In this document: piece after piece, positions 9,384 through 16,220 of the stretch
How positions within the stretch are numbered: position 1 is the stretch's first letter
How the letters are laid out: each line of letters opens with the position of its first letter
Source of the DNA: Saltatorellus ferox
GTDB taxonomy: Bacteria > Planctomycetota > UBA1135 > GCA-002686595
Direction: 5' to 3'
NCBI GenBank assembly: GCA_007751475.1
Contig: CP036434.1
Location: forward strand, 124,001 to 188,000
DNA length: 64,000 nucleotides
Notes under the pieces: generated by a model
Told to the model about the DNA's origin: nothing
The model's database searches: none
Seen by the model: only the letters and a program-made list of their open reading frames with translations
Made by a program: the position numbers and the translations under genes

Positions 9384-9430
9384 GTGAGGATCTCCATCGC
9401 TCTTCTTGAAGCAGAAGGAGGTCCCCACCG

Positions 9431-9943
9431 ATGAGCTCTCCTTCGTCCCCACCAGGACCGGACGAGAACTTCATTCTCGTTGAGCTTCTTGCAAGCTCCG
9501 GTCTCGTGGCAGCAGAGCATGTCATCGCGATTCAATCGTGGTGGACCACGTGTCGTAAGGATCGAAGCGTGAGTCTCGCGCAGTTCCTGAGCGAGGCGGG
9601 GGTCCTTCCCCGTTCGGTGCCGCGCACGATCTCGTGCATCGCCAAGGGATACCTGCGCCCCGACGACCCGGCCGCGCTGCTGTCGCCAGTGGACACCACC
9701 AAGATCCCGCAGCCTGGTCAATACGGCGAGTCGGCTGAAACAGCGGCATCGACCCCATTCGCTGAGCCTCTCGGGCCGCTTCCGTCCTCCTGCGCTGCTC
9801 CAGACCGCCCCGCAAGACGCATTCGCCAGAAGGGCGCCGTCGACGCGCTTCGTTCCCTGAGCAGTCGCTTGGGTCAACGACCCACGCAGAGACCTGAGAG
9901 GCCCGCGGATGCCTCGCCCAACGAGCCCCCTACACCGTCATGA
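9431..9943 (+). CDS. protein of unknown function, first gene of bilin operon
   Basis: 170 residues; I do not recognise the family. Residues 10-75 look like a compact helical domain (ILVELLASSGLV, then FLSEAGVL and a short helix). The rest is Pro/Ser/Arg-rich and probably disordered. The start is well supported by AGAAGGAGG at 9413-9421, nine bases before the ATG and one of the strongest Shine-Dalgarno sequences in the window. The stop overlaps the heme oxygenase start (ATGA), so the two are translationally coupled. Being first in the operon and small, it could be an adaptor or regulator of the system; this is a guess from position only. Confidence 0.65.
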   Translation: MSSPSSPPGPDENFILVELLASSGLVAAEHVIAIQSWWTTCRKDRSVSLAQFLSEAGVLPRSVPRTISCIAKGYLRPDDPAALLSPVDTTKIPQPGQYGESAETAASTPFAEPLGPLPSSCAAPDRPARRIRQKGAVDALRSLSSRLGQRPTQRPERPADASPNEPPTPS

Positions 9944-10611
9944 CGTCCCCCGATACGAAACACGCTGCCGCCCTTCCGTCCACGCTCCTGCGAGCGACCA
10001 TCGCCGGGGAACACACCTCGATCGAGCAACTGGCTGTCGCGAGGGCGATGGTCGAAGGGACGATCGAAAGAGAGACCTACCTCACGCTACTCCAGCACAT
10101 GCTTGCGCTGCATACGGTCGTCGAGTCCGACGTCCTGCCGGCGCTTCCGGAGTCCATCGCAAGCCCTTCGATGGCGCGGGTGCCAGCGCTCCTGCGCGAC
10201 CTTGCTGCCCTTGGCGGTGCGCGAAAGCCCATGGATGCCGGATCGGTCGATCGCATCGCGCGATTCGGCTCGAGCCTTGCCACCGAAACGCCGCTGGCGC
10301 TCCTCGGCGTCATCTACGTGCTTGAAGGTTCGCGTATGGGCTCGATGGTGCTTTACGAGCCGCTCGCCCGCGCCCTCTCGATTCAGCCATCGCCAGGCGC
10401 CGGCCTCGACTACCACATGGAAGGTATGGGTGAGACACCACTGCGCTTCCGTGCCCTCAAAGCTCAGATCGACGCCGCGCTCGAAGATACCGGGGACGCC
10501 ACGTCTGCCGCTAGTGTCGCTGGTCGCACGATGGCGCTCCTCCACGAACTCTACTCATCGATCTCTCGAACGATGTCGAACGAATCCACCGAGACCGCGC
10601 AAGCGGCCTGA
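9940..10611 (+). CDS. heme oxygenase (biliverdin-forming)
   Basis: Opens heme to biliverdin, CO and iron. The length (223 residues) and layout fit bacterial heme oxygenases of the bacteriophytochrome-associated type. His25 in RATIAGEHTSIEQ is at the position of the axial heme ligand near the N-terminus. The TYLTLLQHMLALH helix and the GVIYVLEGSRMGSMVLYEPL segment (around 118-137) match the Y-V-L-E-G-S-x-x-G signature. It lies between a small upstream gene (ATGA overlap) and the ferredoxin (8-bp gap). With the adjacent ferredoxin and the divergent bilin reductase it makes a full heme-to-reduced-bilin route. No phytochrome gene is present in the window, so the bilin acceptor is likely something else, probably the globin at 12696. 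Confidence 0.85.
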   Translation: MTSPDTKHAAALPSTLLRATIAGEHTSIEQLAVARAMVEGTIERETYLTLLQHMLALHTVVESDVLPALPESIASPSMARVPALLRDLAALGGARKPMDAGSVDRIARFGSSLATETPLALLGVIYVLEGSRMGSMVLYEPLARALSIQPSPGAGLDYHMEGMGETPLRFRALKAQIDAALEDTGDATSAASVAGRTMALLHELYSSISRTMSNESTETAQAA

Positions 10612-10619
10612 GGTACACG

Positions 10620-11090
10620 ATGGCGAAGACGATTCAACTCGAGCCCCTCGGCACCCAGGTCGATATTCCGACCGAGACCGACATTCTCCAGGCACTCCTG
10701 GCGACCAAGGTCGACGTCAAAATGGCCTGCAAGGGCAAAGGGCTCTGCGCGACCTGTCACGTGCATATCACGGCGGGCGCGGACCAGCTCACCTCCAGAA
10801 CGGAGCGCGAGGAGCGCACGCTCAAAATGGTCGGGACGGCCGATTCCACGAGCCGGCTTGCCTGCCAGGCACGTGTCCTCGGGCCGGGCGTTGTGATCAC
10901 GCTCCCCCAGGGCATGTACATCGAGCGCGCCGAAGACCTCGATGGCCTGATCGGCAAGCGTGCGGGCACGAACATCCTGCACCCCATCGACGGATCCATC
11001 CTTGTGCCGAAAGGCAAGCTGATCACGCGTTCGCGCGTCAACGAACTCCGCGAACTCAACGAACAGGTTCGCAACCTCGACAAACACTGA
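10620..11090 (+). CDS. [2Fe-2S] ferredoxin with C-terminal extension
   Basis: Residues 1-98 form a plant/adrenodoxin-type [2Fe-2S] ferredoxin fold with ligands Cys37, Cys43, Cys46 (ACKGKGLCATC) and Cys82 (LACQARV). Residues 99-156 are an extra domain of unknown function (GTNILHPIDGSILVPKG, then a helix) not present in ordinary ferredoxins. As both heme oxygenase and PcyA-family reductases need one-electron donors, this is the likely donor to both. It lies 8 bp after the heme oxygenase stop and 16 bp before the V4R gene. The extension could dock the ferredoxin to a partner in the cluster; that is inference. Confidence 0.88.
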   Translation: MAKTIQLEPLGTQVDIPTETDILQALLATKVDVKMACKGKGLCATCHVHITAGADQLTSRTEREERTLKMVGTADSTSRLACQARVLGPGVVITLPQGMYIERAEDLDGLIGKRAGTNILHPIDGSILVPKGKLITRSRVNELRELNEQVRNLDKH

Positions 11091-11106
11091 TCCCAGGACA
11101 CCCAAC

Positions 11107-11808
11107 ATGGCACTCATCAAGTCACAAGCCGCCGACGGCGTCACCCGCGATCACGTCCGTTGCGTCGAGGGCGAGCAGCCGTTCGTTCACAACTACTTCA
11201 TCAAGGATCGCTTCTTCGAGCACGATCGCCAGGAAGGCGTACTGGTGGATCGCTACGGCAAGCGCATTCTGCGCGTCTCCGAAGACTTCATCGTCGGCAT
11301 GGCAAAGGGCCTGGAGGCAGAGGTGGGCGAGCAGTCCGCCGGAGACGTGATGTACAAGGCAGGATACCGCTGGGGCATGAAGGACCAGCGCTTCCTCGAC
11401 AAGCGCATGACCCATGAGTTCGAGTGCGACTTCAGCAAGATGGGCATCGGCTTTGTGCTCGAAAGCTGGTGGTGGCCGTACACGATGGGGGGCTGGGGCA
11501 CCTGGCGCTACGACTTCACCCAGGGCAAGCAGGGCCTCATTTTCGTGGACCTTTACGAGTCGGCGGTCGCGAAATCGCTCGGGGACATCGGCAAGGTGGC
11601 CTGCCATTTCTACGCCGGCCTCTTCGGCGCGACGTTCGCCGGACTGGCGAAGCGCGACCTTGGCTCCATCGAGATCCAGTGCTACGGCATGGGCGACGAC
11701 TTCTGCCGGTTCCTGATCGCGAGTCCCAAGCGCGTCGATGCCGCCGCGTTCTGGAGGAACGAGGGCGCCACGTCCAAGGACATCCAGCGGAAGGTCAAGG
11801 ATGTCTGA
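11107..11808 (+). CDS. V4R-domain protein 1
   Basis: 233 residues. The C-terminal two thirds is a V4R (4-vinyl reductase) domain, a small-molecule-binding fold seen in BchJ and in phenol sensors such as DmpR. It ends in the family's C...GD..C.F signature (QCYGMGDDFCRFLI). The N-terminal 50 residues include VDRYGKRILRVSEDF, which is repeated in the second V4R protein at 13229. The pair is clearly paralogous over their whole length. Because BchJ-type V4R proteins are linked with tetrapyrroles, a role as bilin chaperone, carrier or lyase-like factor is reasonable but unproven. The stop overlaps the start of the next gene by 8 bp. Confidence 0.8.
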   Translation: MALIKSQAADGVTRDHVRCVEGEQPFVHNYFIKDRFFEHDRQEGVLVDRYGKRILRVSEDFIVGMAKGLEAEVGEQSAGDVMYKAGYRWGMKDQRFLDKRMTHEFECDFSKMGIGFVLESWWWPYTMGGWGTWRYDFTQGKQGLIFVDLYESAVAKSLGDIGKVACHFYAGLFGATFAGLAKRDLGSIEIQCYGMGDDFCRFLIASPKRVDAAAFWRNEGATSKDIQRKVKDV

Positions 11809-12622
11809 GGAGAACCTGAACGACCGCAACGACCTCGGCGACCTTGACGAATTCCTCGACGAGCTTCCCGAGTCGATGGACATGGAGACGCTGCTCGGTG
11901 TGTCGGCCCGGCGGGCGACCGCATCGGACGCAGAGGCGTTCTTCGATGATGAGGACCTCGGAGAGTTCGAAGACGACTTCTTGGACGACCTTCCGGAAGG
12001 GCGAGAGATCGCGTCCGTCCTGGGCCAGACCTACTCCGAGCCGTGCCGCGATGAAGAGACGGGCGACCTCCTCGGATCGTTGCCCGAAGAGGCCGCACTC
12101 CAGGCTCTGCTCGCTGGGAACGGGCACGGAGACTTCGACGCGGGGGCCGTGGAGAACGTCCTCAGCCTGCTGACCGATCAGTCCAAGCTGGCGGCGCTCA
12201 TCCAGACGCTGAGCACGCGCCATGGCGCGAGCACGGAACAGCCCGAGGCGGACGCGCAGGTCGCTTCAGAGCCTCTTGCCGCGGCAGAACTCCCGCGGGA
12301 CGCCGGTGCGTCGTCCGGGCCGCTGATCGTCGGTTCCGTCCCAGTACAGTCGTTCCTTCGCGGCATCGACTGGTCGGGGAAGGGCCGGAACATGCGAACG
12401 AACAGGACGGTCACCCCCGCGCCTCAGGCGGTGGAGCGTGCGTCCGTGCGCTCCGGTTCGGCCCCGGCCGCTCCCTCGACGGGAGTCATCGTGGGTTCCC
12501 TCGCCGTCTCGGACTTCCTTCCGGCCGTGAACTGGTCTGGGAAGGCGCAGCCCCGACGGAACCCGTCGAGCAGGCCCACGCCGCAACCCGCCAGGCAGAC
12601 GTCCCCCACGATCGAGTGGTGA
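11801..12622 (+). CDS. acidic protein with two kinds of short repeated motif, scaffold-like
   Basis: 273 residues, mostly low complexity, with no recognised domain. The N-terminal half holds three copies of an LPE-x(6-7)-LL/VLG motif (at about 18-33, 60-75 and 90-106) in acidic surroundings such as FLDELPE and FLDDLPE. The C-terminal half holds two nearly identical 20-residue motifs of the form VGSxxVxxFLxxxxWSGK (about 176-194 and 229-248) separated by basic, Pro-rich linkers. Such repeats usually act as docking sites for partner domains, so a scaffold for the globin, V4R or ParA proteins is the simplest idea. The ATG at 11801 lies inside the end of the V4R gene (8-bp overlap), implying coupled translation. 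Function is not known. Confidence 0.7.
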   Translation: MSEENLNDRNDLGDLDEFLDELPESMDMETLLGVSARRATASDAEAFFDDEDLGEFEDDFLDDLPEGREIASVLGQTYSEPCRDEETGDLLGSLPEEAALQALLAGNGHGDFDAGAVENVLSLLTDQSKLAALIQTLSTRHGASTEQPEADAQVASEPLAAAELPRDAGASSGPLIVGSVPVQSFLRGIDWSGKGRNMRTNRTVTPAPQAVERASVRSGSAPAAPSTGVIVGSLAVSDFLPAVNWSGKAQPRRNPSSRPTPQPARQTSPTIEW

Positions 12623-12695
12623 GCGATCCGCGCTACCCTCTCTCGAAACGACTCCAAAAACCAACCGAAACCGCCGACATCGGCCCGAAGACACC

Positions 12696-13193
12696 ATGAA
12701 CTCACCGATCCTCAAGCTCGTCTACGAAAGCGAGAACCGCTACCTCACCACCGAGGAGTGCCGTTCGATCTCCAGCTACGCCGCGTCGATCCCGTCCCGC
12801 CTCGCGATCGCGAGCGAGGTCGAAAAGGTCGAGACCGCGGCCGTGCGTGACTTCATGGATCGAGTGCAGAAGAAGTATCCGCGGGTGGACAAGTTTCACG
12901 AGCAAGCCCGCGAGAAAGGAGAGCGCGACGGAGCCCTGACGGTGCGCGTGATCACGCAGTCGATGGTGCTCAACGACATGAGCTACCTCGACGAGCGCCT
13001 GCTGTTCTGGTTCCGCACGATTCAGTCGTCCTTTGGCTTCACGCCGACGTTCATCCGCGACTCGTACACGTTCCTGAAGCAGTCGTTCCTGGAGCGCCTC
13101 TCGATGGATGCAGCGAAGGCGCTGACGCCATACTTCGACCGCGTGATCGAGGTCCTGAGCGACTTCCCCGAGCCCGCGACGCCGCGCGTTTGA
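12696..13193 (+). CDS. phycobiliprotein-like globin without bilin-attachment cysteine
   Basis: 165 residues, the length of a phycobiliprotein subunit. The N-terminal helices (RYLTTEECRSISSYAAS, then SRLAIASEVEKVE) match the YLSPGEL...RL.IA......E pattern of allophycocyanin-type chains. The central block VLNDMSYLDERLLFW (91-105) aligns with the CLRDLDYYLRLITY core. In that alignment the chromophore Cys84 is Val91 and the conserved Asp87 is Asp94. The only cysteine is Cys22. Phycobiliprotein-like globins in non-photosynthetic bacteria next to bilin-synthesis genes have been described as bilin-biosynthesis-associated globins (Rockwell, Martin and Lagarias); this looks like one. Any bilin would have to bind non-covalently. 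No clear Shine-Dalgarno is seen before the ATG, and a 73-bp gap precedes it. Confidence 0.78.
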   Translation: MNSPILKLVYESENRYLTTEECRSISSYAASIPSRLAIASEVEKVETAAVRDFMDRVQKKYPRVDKFHEQAREKGERDGALTVRVITQSMVLNDMSYLDERLLFWFRTIQSSFGFTPTFIRDSYTFLKQSFLERLSMDAAKALTPYFDRVIEVLSDFPEPATPRV

Positions 13194-13228
13194 GCCCCAG
13201 GGCGCCTTTCCTCGAACCCAAGAGCATC

Positions 13229-13903
13229 ATGGTCACCGAAATACACCGTGGCGGCAACTTTTTTGCCGAGCCGCACGCATTCAATGTCTCCTTCGCGACG
13301 GGCATCCTCAAGAACCGCTATGGCCGCCGCTACGTGGCGCTGACGGAGACGTTCCTGTCGGGCTTCCTGGAGGGAATCGAGATCGAATGCGGTGAGGCGA
13401 CCGACGAGGTCCTCTATACGTGCGGCTGGGAGTACGGAGACATCCACGCCCGCCACCTCGACGAGGACCTGTCGCGCTACTACGGCTCGAACTCCAGGCA
13501 GTTCGCGATGGCCAAGTTCACGGCGCTCGTGCACGAGGCGCTCAGCCACGACGGCTGGGGGCACTTGGAGATGGACTATAGCCAGCACGAGCACGGCGTG
13601 CTCGCAGCGACGGTCAAGAACCCTATCTACTCCTCCGTGGTGAAGGGGCGCGGCGCGTGCTCGGACAGTCTGCTGGCGGGCTTTCTCGGCGGCGTCTTCT
13701 CCTACTTCGCCGAAACGCGACTCGACTGTCTGCAGACCTCGGCACCGGCGGCGGACGATCTTCGCGGCGAGCCGGCGCAGCGGCCGAGCTCGACGTTCGT
13801 GATCACGACGCGGCAGCGAATCGATGACGTCATGGGCGTTCTCGATGCGGGCGGCGGCCACTGTGAAGTGATCGCTGAGCTCTCGCGGGCGAAGGCGGCC
13901 TGA
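13229..13903 (+). CDS. V4R-domain protein 2, divergent paralogue
   Basis: 224 residues, paralogous to the V4R protein at 11107. It shares LKNRYGRRYVAL with VDRYGKRILRV, a VLYTCGWEYG block with VMYKAGYRWG, the GWGHLEMDY strand with GWGTWRYDF, and a closing GFLGGVFSYFAE helix. The closing C...GD..C.F signature is broken (LDCLQTSAPAADDL), so if that motif binds metal or ligand in copy 1, copy 2 has lost it. ATG at 13229 is preferred; an in-frame TTG at 13190 overlaps the globin stop and would add 13 residues. It lies directly after the globin gene, so the two may act together. Confidence 0.72.
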   Translation: MVTEIHRGGNFFAEPHAFNVSFATGILKNRYGRRYVALTETFLSGFLEGIEIECGEATDEVLYTCGWEYGDIHARHLDEDLSRYYGSNSRQFAMAKFTALVHEALSHDGWGHLEMDYSQHEHGVLAATVKNPIYSSVVKGRGACSDSLLAGFLGGVFSYFAETRLDCLQTSAPAADDLRGEPAQRPSSTFVITTRQRIDDVMGVLDAGGGHCEVIAELSRAKAA

Positions 13904-13934
13904 CCGAGTTCGTCCACCAGGACTCTTCACGAAC

Positions 13935-15722
13935 ATGACCTCCACGACCACGAAAGACCAGGCACCAGGGCAGGGCGGCGCCGACGCCATCGCGCTGCAA
14001 CGGGTCTCGGCCCACCTGGGCGATCGCTACGAGATCGTGGAGCGACTGTCGGAGAGTCTGAACCAGGCGGTCTACCGGGCGGTGTCCCGGGAGACCGGAG
14101 AGTCCGTGGCGATCAAGCGGATCTCGCCCGTCGAGGGTCGCACGAGTCAGTTCTCCCGCGAGCTTCACACCTTGCTTCGGCTGGACAACGATGCGATCGT
14201 GCGGCTTCTCGATTTGGAGCAGGCGCCGGATGGAACGGGCTACCTGATCCTGGAGCACTGTGCGGGAGGGAGCCTTCGCGACGCGATGCGGGGCGCCCGG
14301 CAGAGCGGACAGGGCTGGTCCACGGAGCGAGCCGTCGAGGTCATCCTCGACGTCGCCCGGGGCCTCGAGGCGCTGCATCGCGCTGGACACGTCCATGCCG
14401 ACATCAAGCCGGAGAACGTTCTCTTCAGCCGCGAGTTCCTGGCCGGTCCACCCCATCGATCGTCCGAAGGGGGCGTCAAGCTGGCGGACTTCGGGCTCGC
14501 ACGAGCGAGCGCCATGCGAGCCGCCTCCGGGCCGAACGCGCTGAGCGGAACGCCGGCGTACATGGCACCCGAGCGCTTCCGCGGGGAACTCAACTGTGCC
14601 TCCGACCTCTACTCCCTGGGCGTTCTCGCCTACGAGCTGCTGCACGGGAGCCTGCCGTTCGAAGGCGGAGCGGCGGAGGTCGTGCGGGCCCAGCGTCTCG
14701 GCCTTCCGGCCTTCGATGCCGCGCTGCCCGCCCCGTGGCCCGAGCTGCTCGGCCTGCTGCTGGAGCCGGATGAGCAATGGCGCCTCGACGACGCCCAGCG
14801 ACTGATCTCGCTGGCGGAGGCGTGCCCTGTCTCGATCGGGGTCGCGCCGATGCCTGTCGTTTGGAAGCCCCTGCCGCCCGCAAGCCTCGGCGTGCTACCT
14901 GGCAAGGACGGCGAGCCAGGCTTCGTCGTCGGCCGCGGAGGCATCACCCGCTACTCGGATGGAGCCGCCGTGCCTGTTCCGTTTCGTCAGGTCGATGCCT
15001 TCCTCGAGTCGAGGAGCGGCGTGGTGTGGGTCGCTGCGGATAACGCGCTTTACCGGTCGCTCGATCCTGGCCTCGCCCGAGGTTGGGAGCGGATCGTCGA
15101 GCTGATGGAGCCCACTCTGTCGCTCACGGAGATCACGGACGCCGGGCGCGATTCCGCGCTCCTGGTACTCGATGTTCGCCGGGCGACGGCGCACGCGGAG
15201 TGCGGCGCACAGCTCTGGAGCGTGGGCATCGAATCCCATGGCGCCATGGCGCGCATCGTCGCCCTCGGAGGAGATCGGCTGGCGATCGCCTCGGGATCCC
15301 TCGAGCCTTCGATTCGCATCTTCGAGGGCGCGGGCAAGCGGGTCGCCGAGTTCCAGCTGCCGGGCATCGTCTGGCACATGGCGGCCGCCGACACCACCAC
15401 GCTTCACCTCGACGTCGTGGCCGGTGACCGGATGCGATCACTGGCTCTCGCCCTCGGCAGCGGACGCATATCCCCGATGCCCCGTTCGCAGAGCGTCGCG
15501 TTGAGGGCGCACTCGCGGGCGGGCCGTTCCCTGACTGTGCTCCGCAGTGGAGTTCTTCTGGAGGACGACCGTCCGACCCCCACGCACTTTGCGCTCGATC
15601 CGGACGATCGAGTGCTCCAGGCCCTGCAGACATCCGGCTCTCTCCTCGCCTGCGTCGAGCGAGAGGGCACGCTGCTGCTCGGGACCTCGAAGCCAACACT
15701 TGACCCGAATCCCATCGTATGA
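13935..15722 (+). CDS. Ser/Thr protein kinase with C-terminal propeller-like region
   Basis: Residues 30-290 are a eukaryotic-like kinase domain: VAIK lysine (Lys61), Glu76, catalytic loop HADIKPENV (Asp156, Lys158, Asn161), DFG at 185-187 and APE at 211-213. The glycine-rich loop is replaced by LSESLNQAVY, with no G-x-G-x-x-G, so nucleotide binding may be weak or altered. Residues 300-595 have no membrane helix and consist of repeated short beta segments that could form a propeller-like sensor domain. The stop overlaps the next start (ATGA). Substrates are unknown; the acidic scaffold (11801), the zinc-ribbon protein (15719) and the ParA-like ATPases are the natural candidates. Confidence 0.85.
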   Translation: MTSTTTKDQAPGQGGADAIALQRVSAHLGDRYEIVERLSESLNQAVYRAVSRETGESVAIKRISPVEGRTSQFSRELHTLLRLDNDAIVRLLDLEQAPDGTGYLILEHCAGGSLRDAMRGARQSGQGWSTERAVEVILDVARGLEALHRAGHVHADIKPENVLFSREFLAGPPHRSSEGGVKLADFGLARASAMRAASGPNALSGTPAYMAPERFRGELNCASDLYSLGVLAYELLHGSLPFEGGAAEVVRAQRLGLPAFDAALPAPWPELLGLLLEPDEQWRLDDAQRLISLAEACPVSIGVAPMPVVWKPLPPASLGVLPGKDGEPGFVVGRGGITRYSDGAAVPVPFRQVDAFLESRSGVVWVAADNALYRSLDPGLARGWERIVELMEPTLSLTEITDAGRDSALLVLDVRRATAHAECGAQLWSVGIESHGAMARIVALGGDRLAIASGSLEPSIRIFEGAGKRVAEFQLPGIVWHMAAADTTTLHLDVVAGDRMRSLALALGSGRISPMPRSQSVALRAHSRAGRSLTVLRSGVLLEDDRPTPTHFALDPDDRVLQALQTSGSLLACVEREGTLLLGTSKPTLDPNPIV

Positions 15723-16216
15723 CTGACATCTTCGCCATCTGTGACGGGTGCTCCAAGAAGTACCGCGTCCCCTCCGTCGAGCGCACCTATGCCTGCAAGT
15801 CCTGCACGGGAACCGTTCGTCCGCTCGGTCAGGCAGCGCCTCCCGCGCCCGTCCACGCCACGGCGATCAAGGGCGGGCCCGAGGTCCGCCGCCACAAGGG
15901 GCCCGGATTCTTCACGAAGCTTGCGGGTGCGCTGGCGTTCTGGAAGCGACCCGAGGAGTCGGATGAGCTGTCCGCTTCGATCACGCTCGATTCCATGGAC
16001 TGGGACGTGTTCGGCGCGGACCCGCTCGATGCCTCCGAGGACCCCATGAAGCAACCGTCGCTCTTGCGCGCCGGTGCCCCCGCACAGGAGACCGAGCAGC
16101 AAGACCCATGGCGCGACGGCGCGACCGCTCCACGCATGCCAGCCCGGGACGACCACTCTCCCCAGGAGAGCCCGGACTCCGTTCGTTCCGCTTTCAACGA
16201 CTTCGACTGGGACTGA
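15719..16216 (+). CDS. small zinc-ribbon protein with disordered tail
   Basis: 165 residues. The N-terminus has two CxxC knuckles (CDGCSKKYRV and YACKSC, residues 8-29), a zinc ribbon of the MJ0042/FmdB style. The rest is acidic and low complexity, with two Asp-Trp-Asp motifs (SMDWDVF in the middle and FNDFDWD at the very C-terminus). The start sits in the stop of the kinase gene (ATGA) and the stop is 4 bp before the next gene, so it belongs to the operon. It may be an adaptor between the kinase and the ATPases. The function is unknown. Confidence 0.75.
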   Translation: MTDIFAICDGCSKKYRVPSVERTYACKSCTGTVRPLGQAAPPAPVHATAIKGGPEVRRHKGPGFFTKLAGALAFWKRPEESDELSASITLDSMDWDVFGADPLDASEDPMKQPSLLRAGAPAQETEQQDPWRDGATAPRMPARDDHSPQESPDSVRSAFNDFDWD

Positions 16217-16220
16217 TTCC

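Noticed and set aside
11107..13903. Evidence for bacteriochlorophyll synthesis from the V4R domains
   Set aside because: V4R occurs in many non-photosynthetic proteins and no other bch/chl or reaction-centre gene is present.
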